Origin: Dromiciops gliroides
Taxonomy: Eukaryota; Chordata; Mammalia; Microbiotheria; Microbiotheriidae
DNA: 64,000 bases
Direction of reading: 5' to 3'
NCBI RefSeq assembly: GCF_019393635.1
Contig: NC_057861.1
Location: 54,387,532-54,451,531 of the forward strand
A program made the position numbers and the translations under genes. This document shows positions 32,600 to 44,009 of this stretch, piece after piece; the first letter of the stretch is position 1, and every line of letters starts with the position of its first letter. The notes beneath the pieces were generated by a model. That model was not told where the DNA came from. It saw nothing but the letters and a program-made list of their open reading frames with translations, and did no database searches.

Positions 32600-32890
32600 C
32601 TGCCTAGCCTGATCCAGGGCCTTCCCTGGGTGTGTTCTGGTGTGGCTGGGCCCTGAGGGTCACCCCGTGTAAATGGTCTTCAGTCAGTGGGAGCCACGGT
32701 CTCCAGGGAGATGTCAAGCTGGGACTCCACCCCTGGAGAAGAGGAAGCAGCAGAAACAATTACACCACAGGCCAGGGCCCTTGCGCAAACACGGGGCGGG
32801 GGAAGGAACGCTCCTCTATGCACTGGACTAACTATAGCTAGTGCAGAAGGAACAACCCCAGAGACCTCAGGGCAACTTCCTTCTCTACTC
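32600..32890 (-). promoter_or_regulatory. Candidate PEAK3 promoter and non-coding 5' exon
   Basis: On the minus strand a TATA-like GCATTATATAGACC (about 32916-32903) is followed by about 290 bases of non-repetitive sequence ending GCAG|GTAAGC, a good donor at 32599. It could splice to the acceptor of the start-codon exon at 31528. The stretch also has a GAGGAAG core of the PU.1/ETS type, which would fit myeloid expression. No transcript evidence is available to me. Confidence 0.35.
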
Positions 32891-32919
32891 CTTGTCAGAG
32901 GAGGGTCTATATAATGCAG

Positions 32920-33151
32920 GCAGCTAGGTGGTACAGTGGATGGAGGACTGAGCCTGGAGTCAGGAAGACCTGAGTTCCAATCCCACCTCAGATACTTACT
33001 AGCTGTGTGACCTCGGGCAAGTCACTTAACCTCTGTCTGTCTCAGTTTCCTTAACTGTAAAACAGGTGATAAGAGTACCTGTTGCCATGAGCATCAAATT
33101 AGATAATATTTGTAAAGTGTTTAGCACAGTGCCTGCCACACAGTAGAGGCT
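32920..33151 (+). mobile_element. MAR/MIR-type SINE
   Basis: tRNA-like head, CORE and a MIR-like end (GTGTTTAGCACAGTGCCTG). Its head abuts the TATA-like motif upstream of PEAK3. Confidence 0.7.
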
Positions 33152-33298
33152 TATTTTTTTTTTCAGGGCAATGAGGGTTAAGTGACTCACCCAAGGTCAC
33201 GCAGCTAGTAAGTGTCAAGTGTCTAAGGCTGAATTTGAATTTGGGTCCTCCTGAATCCAGGGCTGGTGCTTTATCCACTGTGCCACCTAGTTGCCCCC
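33152..33298 (-). mobile_element. WSINE1-type SINE
   Basis: Inserted in the end of the preceding SINE, whose AGCTTATT text resumes after it. Confidence 0.85.
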
Positions 33299-33552
33299 TA
33301 GTAGGAGCTTATTAAAAGTGTATTTCCTTCCTTATTTCCTGTTGAGTAAGAAAAGAGTTTTTTAGGGTGCGTGTGGATTGATATGAGCATGTCTGCATAT
33401 ACATGTGTTACCATAAACATCTGCTTTTTACATGTGTGGGCAAATGTCCTCATCGGGGAATGAATGAAAAGGGATATATTAAGTGCTTGCTAGGTGCAAC
33501 ACACTGGGGATTCAAAGACAAAAATAAGTCCCTGCCCTCAAGGAGCTTACAG

Positions 33553-33696
33553 CTTTTTATTTTTTTTTTGGCGGGGAAATGAGGGTTAAGTGACTTGTCC
33601 AGGGTCACACAGCTAGTAAGGGTCTGAGATGAGATTTGAACTCAGGTCCTTCCAACTTTAGACAGTGTTCTATTCACTACGCCACCTAGCTGCCCC
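33553..33696 (-). mobile_element. WSINE1-type SINE
   Basis: Inserted in an unassigned dispersed repeat (33458-33552). Confidence 0.83.
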
Positions 33697-34468
33697 ATTT
33701 CTGATCCTACAGTTGAGAATGCACTCCAGGGTGTGCCTTTGGAAATGCCAGGCATCTAAGAGGAAGTGGAAGAGGTGTGGTGTTGGACTTTACTTGGGGG
33801 TGGAGTGGGTGGAATGTCACCTCTTGAGACTCAAAGATGACTTTGGTATGTTTAATCCCCATGGCAATGATCAGTCCTGCATCAGAAAGGCAAGAGCCAA
33901 AGGGATCACACATTAAAAGCGATTATTGGCAGTTTTCATAATCTATAACCAAGACAAAGACTAGATACAACCAAAACTGATCTTTAGGACTAAAAGGAAG
34001 CTGGTCCATCAGGATACCAGGCAAGTTTGTTTATGGATGTGTTCTTTTTTTTAATTTAATTTAATTATTTTCCAGTTACATATTACATATAAGGATAGTT
34101 TTCAACATTTGTTTACACTGGATTTTTAGTTCCAAATTTTTCTTTTCTTCCCCCCTCTCTTCCCTCCCTCCTCCCCAAGACAGAAAGCAATCTGATATAG
34201 GTTGTATATGTACAGTCATATCAAACATATTTCTACATTAGTCATATTGTGAAAGAACAATCAGAGCACAAAGGAAAAGCCTCAAACAAACAAAAAAAAA
34301 CAGTCCAAAAGTAGAAACAGTATGATTCAATATGCATTCATAATTCACAGTTCTTTTTTCTGGATGTTGAGAATATTTTCTATCACTAGTTCTTTGAAAC
34401 TGTTTTGGATTGTTGCACTGCTGAGAAGAGCTAAGTCTATCCCCATTGTTCATCATACAATGTTGCTG

Positions 34469-34828
34469 TTACTGTGTACAATGTTCTCCTGGTTCTACTC
34501 CTCTCAGCATCAGTTCGTATAAGTCCTTCCAGGTTTCTCTGAACTCCTCCTGCTCATTGTTTCTTTCAGCACAATAGTATTCCACTATGTTCATATACCA
34601 CAATTTGTTTAGCCATTCCCCTATTGATGGGCATTCCCTTGATTTCCAATTTTTTGCCACCACAAAGAGAGCTGCTATAAATATTTTTGTACGTGTGGAT
34701 CCTTTTCTCTTTTCTATGGTCTCTTTGGGATACAGACCTAGCAGTGGTACCACTGGGTCAAAGGGTATGAACAGTCCCATAGCCTTTTGGGCATAGTTCC
34801 AAATTGCTCTCCAGAATGGTTGGATCAC
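34469..34828 (-). pseudogene. L1 ORF2 C-terminal remnant
   Basis: Open stretch of 119 codons covering the last part of the L1 reverse transcriptase protein; no catalytic domain is present. Confidence 0.88.
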
Positions 34829-34982
34829 TTCACAGCTCCACCAACAATGTATTAACAGTCCAATTTTTCCACGGCTTCTTCAACATTTGTTATTTTCCTT
34901 TTTTGTCATATTAGCCAATCTGATAGGTGTGAGGTGGTACCTCAAAGATGTTTTAATTTGCATTTTTCTGATCAATAGTGAG

Positions 34983-35073
34983 ATTCAAATCTGACCTCAG
35001 ACACTTAACACTTACTAGCTGTGTGACCCTGGGCAAGTCACTTGACCCCAACTGCCTCACTTTAAAAAAAAAA
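34983..35073 (+). mobile_element. 5'-truncated WSINE1-type SINE in the L1
   Basis: Begins within the B-box segment (GATTCAAATCTGACC) and ends in an A-tail; flank AGTGA on both sides. Confidence 0.8.
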
Positions 35074-35593
35074 GTGATTTAGAGCATTTTTTCATATGGC
35101 AATAGATAGCTTTGACTTCATCAGAAAACTGCCTGTTCATATCCTTTGACCATTTCTCAATTGGGGAATGACTTGGATGTTTATAAAGTTGATTTAGTTC
35201 CCGATATATTTTAGAAATGAGGCCTTTATCAGAAATGCTGGCTGTAAAAATTGTTTCCCAGTTTTATGCCTCTCTTCTAATTTTGGCTGCATTGCTTCTG
35301 TTTGTACAAAAGCTTTTTAATTTAATGTAATCAAAGTCTTCCATCTTGCTTTTCATAATCTCTAACTCTTGTTTGGACATAAATTGTTTTCCTTTCCATA
35401 GATCTGAGAGGTAAACTATTCCTTCCTCTCCTAATTTATCTATGGTATCACCCTTTATGTCTCAATCTTGAACCCCATTTCGACCTTATCTTTGTATAAG
35501 GTGTAAGATGTTGGTCTATTCCTAGTTTCTGCCATACTGTCTTCTGTTTTCCCAGCAGTTTTTGTCAAATACTGAGTTCCTGTGTTCTTTTTT

Positions 35594-35646
35594 TTTATTT
35601 AATATTTTATTTCCTCCCCCAATTGCATGTAAAAACATATGGATGA
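35594..35646 (-). mobile_element. L1 3' end fragment
   Basis: TTAATATTTTATTTCCTCCC then AATTGCATGTAAAAACA. Confidence 0.55.
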
Positions 35647-35800
35647 GGACAGCTAGGTGGTACAGTGGATAAAGCACTGGCCTTGGATTCAGGAGGACCT
35701 GAGTTCAAACCCAGCCTCAGACACCTGACATTTAACTAGCTGTGTGACCCTGGGCAAGTCATTTAACCCTAATTGCCCTGCAAAAAAACAAAAACAAAAA
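35647..35800 (+). mobile_element. WSINE1-type SINE (first of a pair)
   Basis: The tail is (CAAAAA)n. Target duplication AAAACATATGGATG. Confidence 0.88.
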
Positions 35801-35815
35801 CAAAAACATATGGAT

Positions 35816-35962
35816 GGGGGTAGCTAGGTGGCATAGTGGATAGAGCACCAGCCCTGGATTCAGGAGGACCTGAGTTCAAATCTGGCCTCAGACACTTAAC
35901 ACTTACTAATTGTGTGACCCTGGGTAAGTCACTTAACTCCAATTGCCTCACAAACAAACAAA
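35816..35962 (+). mobile_element. WSINE1-type SINE (second of a pair)
   Basis: The tail is (CAAA)n. Shares the flank CATATGGATG with its neighbour; three copies of the target are present. Confidence 0.88.
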
Positions 35963-36229
35963 CAAACATATGGATGTATTCTAATGAGTAAGTTGAGACC
36001 ACTCAAGACTAAAGTGCCAGTTGGTGGTATGCCCAAATATAGCACTCTGGCATAGATGCCTTTGGCTCTGGTACCCCTAATGCTCTCGATAGATTGAAAC
36101 ACTTGTCTTACCTCAGTCAAAGTATCATATGAATATTTAATTATTCAGGTAGCTTTATGAAGGATAGATCAGAGAAAGGAGGGACAAGAAGCCAGAAGAC
36201 CTTTTTAGAGGGGAAGAAAAGGGAATACG

Positions 36230-36850
36230 CATTTATTAAGCACCTACTGTGAGGGATGAGGTGAGCAAGATTTAAGGGGAAGAATGATGAATTCCATCTT
36301 GGATGTGCAGAGCATCCAGGTGAAGATGCCCAGTAGGTGGCTGAGTTCAGGTAAGAGCTTAAAGCTGGATATATAATAGGAAATTATTGGCATAGAAAAG
36401 AAAGGTTGAACCCATGGGAGCTGATACAATCAGCAAAACACAGTGAATGGGAAGGAAACTAAGGCTGAGGAAGAATTCTAGGGGGACACCTAGGTTCAGG
36501 GGCTGAGAGATGGATGATGAAGTAGAAAAGAATGCTAAGGTGGAGGGGGCAGAAAGGTAGAACCTAAAGAGACAAGTATCACAAAAGCCAAGAGAAGAGA
36601 GAACGGTATCCAAGGGAGGATGTGATCAGTAATGTCGAATCTGTAGAAAGGCCTAGGATAAGAAAGCATTAAGGTGTTAGCAGAACCTTGATTTCAGGTA
36701 AGTGGTGGCATCAGGAACCTGATTGTAAATGACTGAGTGATAAAACAGGTGTAAACAACTTTCTAGAGTTTTGGCTGTGAAAGGGAAGAGAGACTTAGGA
36801 CGACAGGTTGAGGGAATGAAAGGGTCACAAAGGAAGGTTTTGTTGTTATT
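36230..36850 (+). repeat. Old dispersed repeat, family unassigned (copy 2)
   Basis: Same landmark order as at 14090 (CATCTTGGATGTGCAGAGCA, GGTGAAGATGCCCAGTAGG, TTATTGGCATAGAAAAGAAA). Continues around later SINEs to about 38060. Confidence 0.45.
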
Positions 36851-36859
36851 TTTAATAAT

Positions 36860-37002
36860 TTTTTGGGGGGTGGGGCAATGAGGGTTAAGTGACTTGCCCA
36901 GGGTCACATAGCTAATAAGTGTCAAGTGTCTGAAGCTAGATTTAAACTCAGGTCCTCCTGAATCCAGGTCCAGTGCTTTATCCACTGTGCCACCTAGCTG
37001 CC
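36860..37002 (-). mobile_element. WSINE1-type SINE (first of a pair)
   Basis: Flank TGTTGTTTTT recurs between and after this pair. Confidence 0.85.
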
Positions 37003-37017
37003 TGTGTTGTTTTTTTG

Positions 37018-37182
37018 TTGTTTTTTGCGGGGGAGTTTGTTTGTTTGTTTGTTTGTTTGTTTGTGGGGCAATGAGGGTTAAGTGACTTGCCCAGGGTCAC
37101 ACAGCTAGTAAGTGTCAAGTGTCGGAGGCCAGATTTGAACTCAGGTCCAGTGCTTTATCCACTGTTCCACCTACCTGCCCCA
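37018..37182 (-). mobile_element. WSINE1-type SINE (second of a pair)
   Basis: Carries a (GTTT)n tail and a short internal deletion; followed by CCTGTGTTGTTTTT. Confidence 0.85.
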
Positions 37183-37334
37183 ATGCCTGTGTTGTTTTTA
37201 AAGGATGGGGATGGGGTCAGGTCACCTGGGTATGTTTGTTGGCAACAAGAAAAGCAACAGTTAATAGGGAAAGACTGAAGAACACTGAGAAAACACAATA
37301 ATAGGTTTTGATCTGGACTTTTAAATTCTCTTCC

Positions 37335-37485
37335 AACCTCCTAATTTTACAGATGAGGAAACTGAGGCTCAGAAGGGTTAAGCATCTAGCTTACAGTCAC
37401 ACAACTAATAAAGGATCTCAGGCAAAATTTGAACCCAGGTCTTACTGACTTTAAATCCAGTACTCTATCCATTACACCATGCCTG
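37335..37485 (-). repeat. MIR-like SINE
   Basis: TTTTACAGATGAGGAAACTG, CAGTCACACAACTAATAAAG. Confidence 0.6.
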
Positions 37486-37608
37486 CCAAGGATTGAGGAC
37501 ACAAGCAGCGGGGTCGGCCTTATTAAAGAAAAGAGTCACTCTATCCTCTGAGACTGAAGCAAAGAATAAGAGTATGACTAAAGATGGAGAGATTTTAGAC
37601 AGGTAGAG

Positions 37609-37755
37609 AATTTTTTTTTTAGGGGAAATGAGGGTTAAGTGACTTGCCCAGGGTCACACAGCTAGTAATTGTCAAGTGTCTGAAGCCATATTTGAGCTCA
37701 GGTCCTCCTGAATCCAAGGTGAGTGCTTTATCCACTGAGCCACCTAGCTGCCCCC
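37609..37755 (-). mobile_element. WSINE1-type SINE
   Basis: Full-length copy in the second unassigned dispersed repeat; flanks GGTAGAGAATTTT and GGTAGAAAATATT. Confidence 0.85.
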
Positions 37756-38111
37756 TATGGGTAGAAAATATTCTTGATAAAGTAGAAGGTGAGATCAGCT
37801 GAAAGAAGGTTGAAGATGGCATTGGAGGGCATGAGGAGAGGAACAGCTGCTAGCATAAAAAAGAGAGGATGAAAGGATTGCCTTGCTGCACAGATGACCC
37901 AGTTGAGATAGGAGACCGTGATTAATGAGGGGGAATTTCAGAATTCAGGATCATGGAATCCAAGCAAACCTGGGGGATGGTGAGGTTCAATATAGGAACA
38001 CTCCTGTGGGTGGCTGAGATGGAGGGGACATTTTAGGTCATGGGAGAGCTGAGAGGGTGGGTGAATTATGAGGCCAGACTGTTTGAACGAATGTCATGAT
38101 ATGAAAATGTC

Positions 38112-38140
38112 ATGAATGAATGAATGAATGAATGAATGAT
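38112..38140. repeat. (TGAA)n microsatellite
   Basis: Seven TGAA units. Confidence 0.9.
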
Positions 38141-38390
38141 ATAACATGAACAAATGTCACCAAAGATCTCTGGAGTGAACAAGACTGTGAACCAGGCAAA
38201 GATCTTCAACATGCTATGGTCCATAGAGACTTGAAGAATTGGATATGACTGAATGGCTGAACAACAACAACCACAACCTTAATATGTATTTTTTTTTTGC
38301 CAAAGGGAATATTCTTTGGATTGGAAAGCATAAATAGATATGTTTGATAGGGAGATGGTACCCAGTATGAGTAAGGAAAGAGTAAGAGAG

Positions 38391-38800
38391 CATATAGGTG
38401 GCACAGTGGATAGAGTGCCAGGCCTGGAGTCTTCTCTTGGGCTCATCTTCCCAAATTCAAATCCAGCCTCAGACTTTCACTAGCTGTGTGACCCTGGGCA
38501 AATCACTTAACCTTGTTTACCTCAGTTTCCTTATTTGTAAAACAAGCTGGAGAAGGAAGTAACAAACCACTCCAGTATTTTTTTTTGTGGGACAATTGGG
38601 GTTAAGTGACTTGCCCAGGGTCACACAGCTAGTGTCAAGTGTCTGAAGTCAGATTTGAACTCAGGACATCCTGAATCCAGGGCCAGTACTTTATCCACTG
38701 CGCCACCTAGCTGCCCCTACCATTCCAGTATTTTTGCTAAGAAAACCCCAAATGGGGTCATGAAGATCAGACATGACTGAAAAATGACTGAACAGAACAA
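38391..38800 (+). mobile_element. MAR1-type SINE interrupted by a minus-strand SINE
   Basis: Head at 38391-38580, RTE-like tail resuming at 38718 (GCTAAGAAAACCCCAAATGG). Confidence 0.82.
38580..38717 (-). mobile_element. WSINE1-type SINE
   Basis: Inserted in MAR1; flanks ACCACTCCAGTATTTTT and ACCATTCCAGTATTTTT. Confidence 0.88.
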
Positions 38801-38984
38801 AGAGAGCATCTAGCTACCCTTATGAGTTCAAGTCACTTGGAACAAGTGACATCCACAGGTCCTGGAAAAAAACCAACAACACAGAACTGGCAGATGTTAG
38901 TGCTGAACCACTGTGAGTGATCTTGAAAGATGATCAAGAGTGGGAAAGTACCGATGGATTAGAGGGGGATAAATGTCCCAGTTG

Positions 38985-40680
38985 TCAAAAAAAGGGAAGA
39001 AAATGGAGTCAGTGCACTCAAGGTAGTGAACTTGACTTTAGTTTCTGGCAACATTCTAGGGCATTATTAATGGAGTTATTATCATTATTATTAAAGGTTA
39101 GGGGGCATCCAGAAAAGGAAGCAGCGACTACACAGTTTGGCTTCCTCAAGAACAGGTCATGCCAGGCTAACTTTATTTTCTGATTTAAGAGGGTTACTTA
39201 ACTGGTAGGTCTTGGGACCACTGTAATTCGAGCTTACTTCGATTTTAGTGAAAGATTTGTTAAAATTTCTTGAGTTGTTTTTGTGGAAATTCTCATTCCT
39301 CTGTAGGCTGCACTCAGGACTTTCTCCATAATGCCCTGCCCCCTACTACTTTTTAGCTTCTTTTATGTGTGGTCTTCTCCTATTAGAATATAATCTCCCT
39401 TGAGTGAGATGAGCAGAACCAGAAGAACATTATACACAATATCATCAACATTATGTGTTGATCAATTGTGACAGACTAGATTCTTCTCACCAATCCAATG
39501 GTACAAGAAAGTTCCAAAGGACTCATGATGGAAAAGGCTCACCAAATCCAGAAAAAAAAAGGGAACTGTAGAATATGGATGCTGATTGGACCATACTATT
39601 TCTTTTCTTTTTGGTGCTGTTGTTTTTCTTTTTTGAGGTTTTTCCTTTTTGCTCTGATTCTTCTCTTATAACATGACTAATGCAGAAATATGTTTAATGT
39701 TATATATATATATATATATGAAACCTATATCAGATTCCTGCTGTCTAGGTGAGGGGGGAGGGAGGGGAGGGAGAAAAATTGGAAATTGGAAATCTTCTAT
39801 AAACAAATGTTGAAAACTATCTCTATGTGTAACTGGAAAATAATAAAATACTTTTATTTTTAAAAATAGAGAAAAAGAGGAGAGAAAGGAAGGAAGGTAA
39901 CAAGCAAGAAAGGAGGGGGAAAGAAAGGAACAGGATGGGGTTAATTATATTATAATTCAAATGGAAATCATGGGATTGATGAAGGCCTGAAGTCAAGCAA
40001 GAGTGAGAACTCTAAGGATCCTTTTAGAACCCTCCTATCCCCTTTCTTTTTCTCCACATCTTTGTAAAAATTACTTCTAAAGAGAAAAATCAATAAACAG
40101 CAGCTTTATGAAAACTAAATCCTGAAAAGAAAAAAGGAATATAATCTCCTTGAGGGCAGGGATTGTCATTCTTTCTACTCATATTTGTATATCCAGCACT
40201 TAGCACAGTGCCTGGTACACAGTAAGTGCTTAATAAATGCTTGTTGACTGCCAGACTGGAAAGATGGAGAGATGTAGCCTAGATGATAATGCAATTCAAC
40301 AGAGTTAGTACTGGTTTCCTAGTCTGATTGACAAAGGGTAATTACTAAGAGATGGAAATCACTTTGAAAGGCGGCCCCTGACCGTGAGTCTCCAGGATCT
40401 GGGTTTGACCCTTGCTATTGAACACTATTATCAATGACTTGGATAAAACCCTGAGATGGCATGCTCTTCCTGCTTCTCAAGGCTGTAGATGACACAAAGC
40501 TAATGTACTGGAGGAAAGGGGATTGAAAAAATAATCCTTACAGGCTAGAACACTGTGATAAGGTTAATCAGATGACATTTAATAGGCATAAGTATCTTAT
40601 CCTTGGATTCAAAACCTGAGCTTCACCGGTACAAAATGGGAGAGATGTGTGGCCAGACATTGGTTTGCCTTTAAGAGAAT
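38985..40680 (+). mobile_element. CR1/L3-type LINE remnant
   Basis: Landmarks CAAGAACAGGTCATGCCAGG, ATCAATGACTTGGATAAAAC, GATGACACAAAGCTAATG in CR1/L3 order; interrupted by an L1 3' end and an L2-like end (40140-40250). No open frame is left. Confidence 0.55.
39394..39868 (+). mobile_element. L1 LINE 3' end
   Basis: GATGAGCAGAACCAGAAGAA, AAGGACTCATGATGGAAAAG, CCTATATCAGATTCCTGCTG, ending in an A-rich tail. Confidence 0.85.
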
Positions 40681-40688
40681 TAGGGGGC

Positions 40689-40829
40689 TGGGCAGCTAGG
40701 TGGTGCAGTGGATAAGGTACCAGCCTTGGATTCAGGAGGACCTGAGTTCAAATTCAACCTTGAACACTTGACACTAGCTGTGTGACCCTGGGCAAGTCAC
40801 TTAACCCTCATTGCCCCCCCCAAAAAAAA
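40689..40829 (+). mobile_element. WSINE1-type SINE
   Basis: Full-length copy; flanks GAGAATTAGGG and GAGAATTAGGG. Confidence 0.87.
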
Positions 40830-40874
40830 GAGAGAATTAGGGTTTTTATTGAACTTAACCCCATTTTAGTGATG

Positions 40875-41090
40875 TGTGACCTGTAGTCAGGAAAACCTGA
40901 GTTCAAATACAGTTTCAGATACTTATTAGCTGTGTGATCCCGGGCTAGTTACTCAACCTCTACTTGCTTCCATTTCTTCACCTGTAAAATGGAGATAATA
41001 ATTGTACCTACTTCTCAGGGTTGTTGTGGGGATTAAATGAGATAAAATTTGTAAAAAGTGCTTAGTATAGTACATAGTAAGCACTTAATA
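40875..41090 (+). repeat. MIR-like SINE
   Basis: CORE segment, CATTTCTTCACCTGTAAAAT, AAAGTGCTTAGTATAGTAC. Confidence 0.65.
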
Positions 41091-41432
41091 AATCCTTCCT
41101 TTCCTCCCTCCCTCCTTCTTTAGTCCCCCTTTCTCCCTCCTTCCTTTCTTCTCTCCACCCCCTCCTTCCTTCCTTTTCTTTCTTTTTTCCTTCCCTCTTT
41201 CCTTCCTTCCTTTTTTCCTTTGCTCCCTCCCTCCTTCCTTCCTTCCTTCCCTTCTTTCTTCCTTCCCTCCTCCCTCCTTCCTTCCTTCCTTCCCTCCTTT
41301 CTTCCTTCCCTCCTTCCTTCCTTCTTTCCTTCCTTCCTTCCCTACCTCCTTTCCTCCCTCCCTTCCTCCCCTCTTCTTTCATTGACTCCCCCTCTTCCTT
41401 CCCTCCTTCCTCTCTTCCTTCCTCGTGGGGCA
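41086..41432. repeat. (TTCC)n microsatellite
   Basis: About 340 bases of interrupted CCTT/CCCT repeat. Open frames in it are artefacts of the repeat. Confidence 0.95.
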
Positions 41433-41469
41433 ATGGTCCTGCTGTCCTCTGAACTTGTCAGATGCCATC

Positions 41470-41985
41470 TGAAGCATCCCGGCAGTGATGCATGCCGTGT
41501 TTTAGACAAGACACTTGAAATGCTGAAGGGGGTCCAGACAGGGCAACCAGAAGGGTGCAGAACCTTGAATCTGTGCCTCACAAAGGAACTGGGGAGGCTT
41601 AGCCTAGCAAAGACCCAGGGGAGACATGATGATTTTCTTCAAGTACTTGAAAGGCTGTCATGTGGAAAAAGGATTAGCCACTGTACTAGGCCTCAGAGGA
41701 CAGAGGAGAAGAAATGGATAGAAAGTGCAGAGGCAAACTTGGGTTCAATGTAATTAAAAGCAAACAAAAATCCCTGACAACTTCTGAACAATTGGAACGC
41801 CACAAACATAGAGTGGGCTGCCCCGAGAGGCAGTGGGTTCCCCTTCACTTGGAGTCCTCAAGCAAAGGCTGAATAAATATTTGGGGATGCTGTAGAGCAG
41901 GCTCTTATTTAAGCAAGGGGTAGAATAGATAATCTCTGAGATGCCTTGCATATCTGAGATCCTATGATTCTGTAAACTTCTGGGA
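41470..41985 (+). mobile_element. CR1/L3-type LINE 3' end
   Basis: Good match in order: GGGCAACCAGAAGGGTGCAG, GGGGAGACATGATGATTTTC, GGCTGCCCCGAGAGGCAGTG, ending GATCCTATGATTCTG. Confidence 0.7.
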
Positions 41986-42069
41986 AGAGGAAGGCAAGGC
42001 ATAGTGAGGCTCTGGACTATATGTAGGCTGGACACTGATGAGGTATGCCTCGAAAAAAGAGTAATTGGG

Positions 42070-42226
42070 GGGCAACTAGGTGGCACAGTGGATAAAGCAC
42101 CGGCCCTGGATCCAGGAGTACTTGAGTTCAAATCCGGCCTCAGACACTTGACACTTACTAGCTGTGTGACCCTGGGCAAGTCACTTAACCCCCATTGCCT
42201 CAATAAAAAAAAAAAAGAAAAGAAAA
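42070..42226 (+). mobile_element. WSINE1-type SINE
   Basis: Inserted in a second CR1/L3 fragment (42000-42360). Confidence 0.87.
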
Positions 42227-42360
42227 GAAACAAAAAGAAGGGCATTTATAAGTTTGGAGAGTGTCTAGTGGAGGACAAACAAGATAATAAGGGGCTTTGA
42301 GATCACACTGTATGAAGATTGTTTAAAAAACAGGGAGTGTTTAGCCTAGAAAAGAGTAGA

Positions 42361-43115
42361 CTTGTGGCAAAAAATTGAAAATCAAGGGAATGCCCATTAA
42401 TTAGGGAATGGCTGAACAAGTTGTGGTATATGAATAGAATACTATTGTGCTATAAGAAATGGTAAGCAGGGGGCAGCTAGGTGGTGCAGTGGATAAAGCA
42501 CCAGCCTTGGATTCAGGAGGATCTGAGTTCAAATCCGGCCTCAGACACTTGACGCTTACTGACTATGTGACCCTGGGCAAATCACGTTGCCCTGCAAAAA
42601 CAAACAAAAACAATTTTTAAAAAAAAGAAATAGTAAGCAGATGGATTTCAGAAAAACCTGGGAAGACTTAGATGAATTGATGCTGACTGAAATGAGCAGA
42701 ACCCAAGAGAACATTATACATAGTAACAGCAACATCGTATTATGATCAACTGTGATAGACTTAGCTCTTCTCAGCAATACAATGATCCAAGACAATTCTA
42801 AAAAACTCATGGTAGAAAATGCTCTCCACATTCAGAAAAAGAACTATGGAGTCTGAATGCAAATTGAAGCAGACTATTTCCACTTTTGTTGTTAATTTGT
42901 TGTTGTTGTTTATTCTTTCTTGCATTTTTTTCCTTTTGTTCTGACTAATGTGAAAATATGTTTAACATGATTGTAATGTATAACCTATATCATACTGTTT
43001 GCTTGCCTTGGGAAGGGGGAGGGAAGGGAGGATGGGGGGAAAATTTGAAACTCAAAAAATATCTTTACATGTAATTGGAAAAAATTTTTAAAATCAAATC
43101 AAATTAAATTTGGGG
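42361..43115 (+). mobile_element. L1 LINE 3' end
   Basis: CCCATTAATTAGGGAATGGC, GCAGAACCCAAGAGAACATT, TATGGAGTCTGAATGCAAAT, ending in an A/T-rich tail; split by one SINE. Confidence 0.87.
42470..42624 (+). mobile_element. WSINE1-type SINE in the L1
   Basis: Target duplication AAGAAATGGTAAGCAG, one mismatch. Confidence 0.9.
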
Positions 43116-43119
43116 GGGC

Positions 43120-43860
43120 AGGGGGGACATGGGATTACATCTGTTCTGCTTGGCTCTGGGAGTCAGACCAACTAAGAGTAATGGGAAGGCCATTTTGGCT
43201 CCATTAAAAGGGGGAACCCCAAAACTCCCTGACAATTAGTGCCATCACAGGAAGGAGAAAGTTTCCTCTCACCACAAGTTCACAAGCAAAAGTAGGATGA
43301 CTTGTAAGGGATGTGGTAGAGGACATTATTGCTCAAGAACAATTTGGACATTTTATCTGCTGAAAGGGGCAGAGAAAGGACATTTTATGCAAAATTCTGA
43401 GAAAAATTGGTTATCATATAAAAATTCTGAGATGATCTAAGAGAGAATATTTCCTCAGAGGGAAAGGCTGAAGGGCATAACTGTGGGGCATTGTTTCCCA
43501 GTGGTTAATTTAAATAGAGCAGTTTTTTTAGCACTTTGAAGTTATTGCTGGGGAATTCTGAATCAAAGACTGGCTTGGAGGCTATGAGACTTTTTGTATC
43601 ATCTGACAGATGTGGATTTGGGGTTTTCTCAATGTAAGTTAGAGAAAAGGCCCTGATTTGAGGCATTAGATGCAAGAGGTCCACGATCAGAGACATCAGA
43701 AGACAGAACACAAGACACAGAGGCCAAGAAGCCCCTGGAGCTGAGAAGCCAACAGAAGCTGAGCTTAGCTGACAGGCTCTGCTCATGTAGAGAGCTGATC
43801 TGACTGGAGGAGAGCTGTGCTGTTTGAAATAGCTGATTGGAGGAAAGGAGCTAGTATTTA
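43120..43860. other. No gene or clear repeat
   Basis: Only short open frames. Some text (about 43180-43260) may be a further CR1/L3 scrap. Confidence 0.4.
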
Positions 43861-44005
43861 TATAGTACTTTATAAAGTTTATTTGAACAATGCTGGGAGG
43901 TAGGTACTATTATTATCATCTTCATTTTACAAATGAGGAGACTGTCAGGATTTTAACTCAGATCTTATTTAGTTCAGGTCCAGTGCTCTGTCCACTGTGC
44001 CCCTT
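43850..44005 (-). repeat. MIR-like SINE remnant
   Basis: CATTTTACAAATGAGGAGAC and GTCCAGTGCTCTGTCCACTG. Confidence 0.55.
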
Positions 44006-44009
44006 TTTA

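Larger units (their letters stand above)
34047..35583 (-). mobile_element. 5'-truncated L1 LINE
   Basis: Flanks TGTGTTCTTTTTTTT on both sides. Encodes the ORF2 end (PFWRAIWNYAQKAMGLFIPF, TKIFIAALFVVAKNW, YYCAERNNEQEEF), diverged from the copy at 21442. Confidence 0.88.

Noticed and set aside
41062-41753. Open frames rich in Pro/Ser/Leu or Glu/Gly/Lys
   Set aside because: Translation of the (TTCC)n repeat plus the adjoining CR1/L3 remnant.
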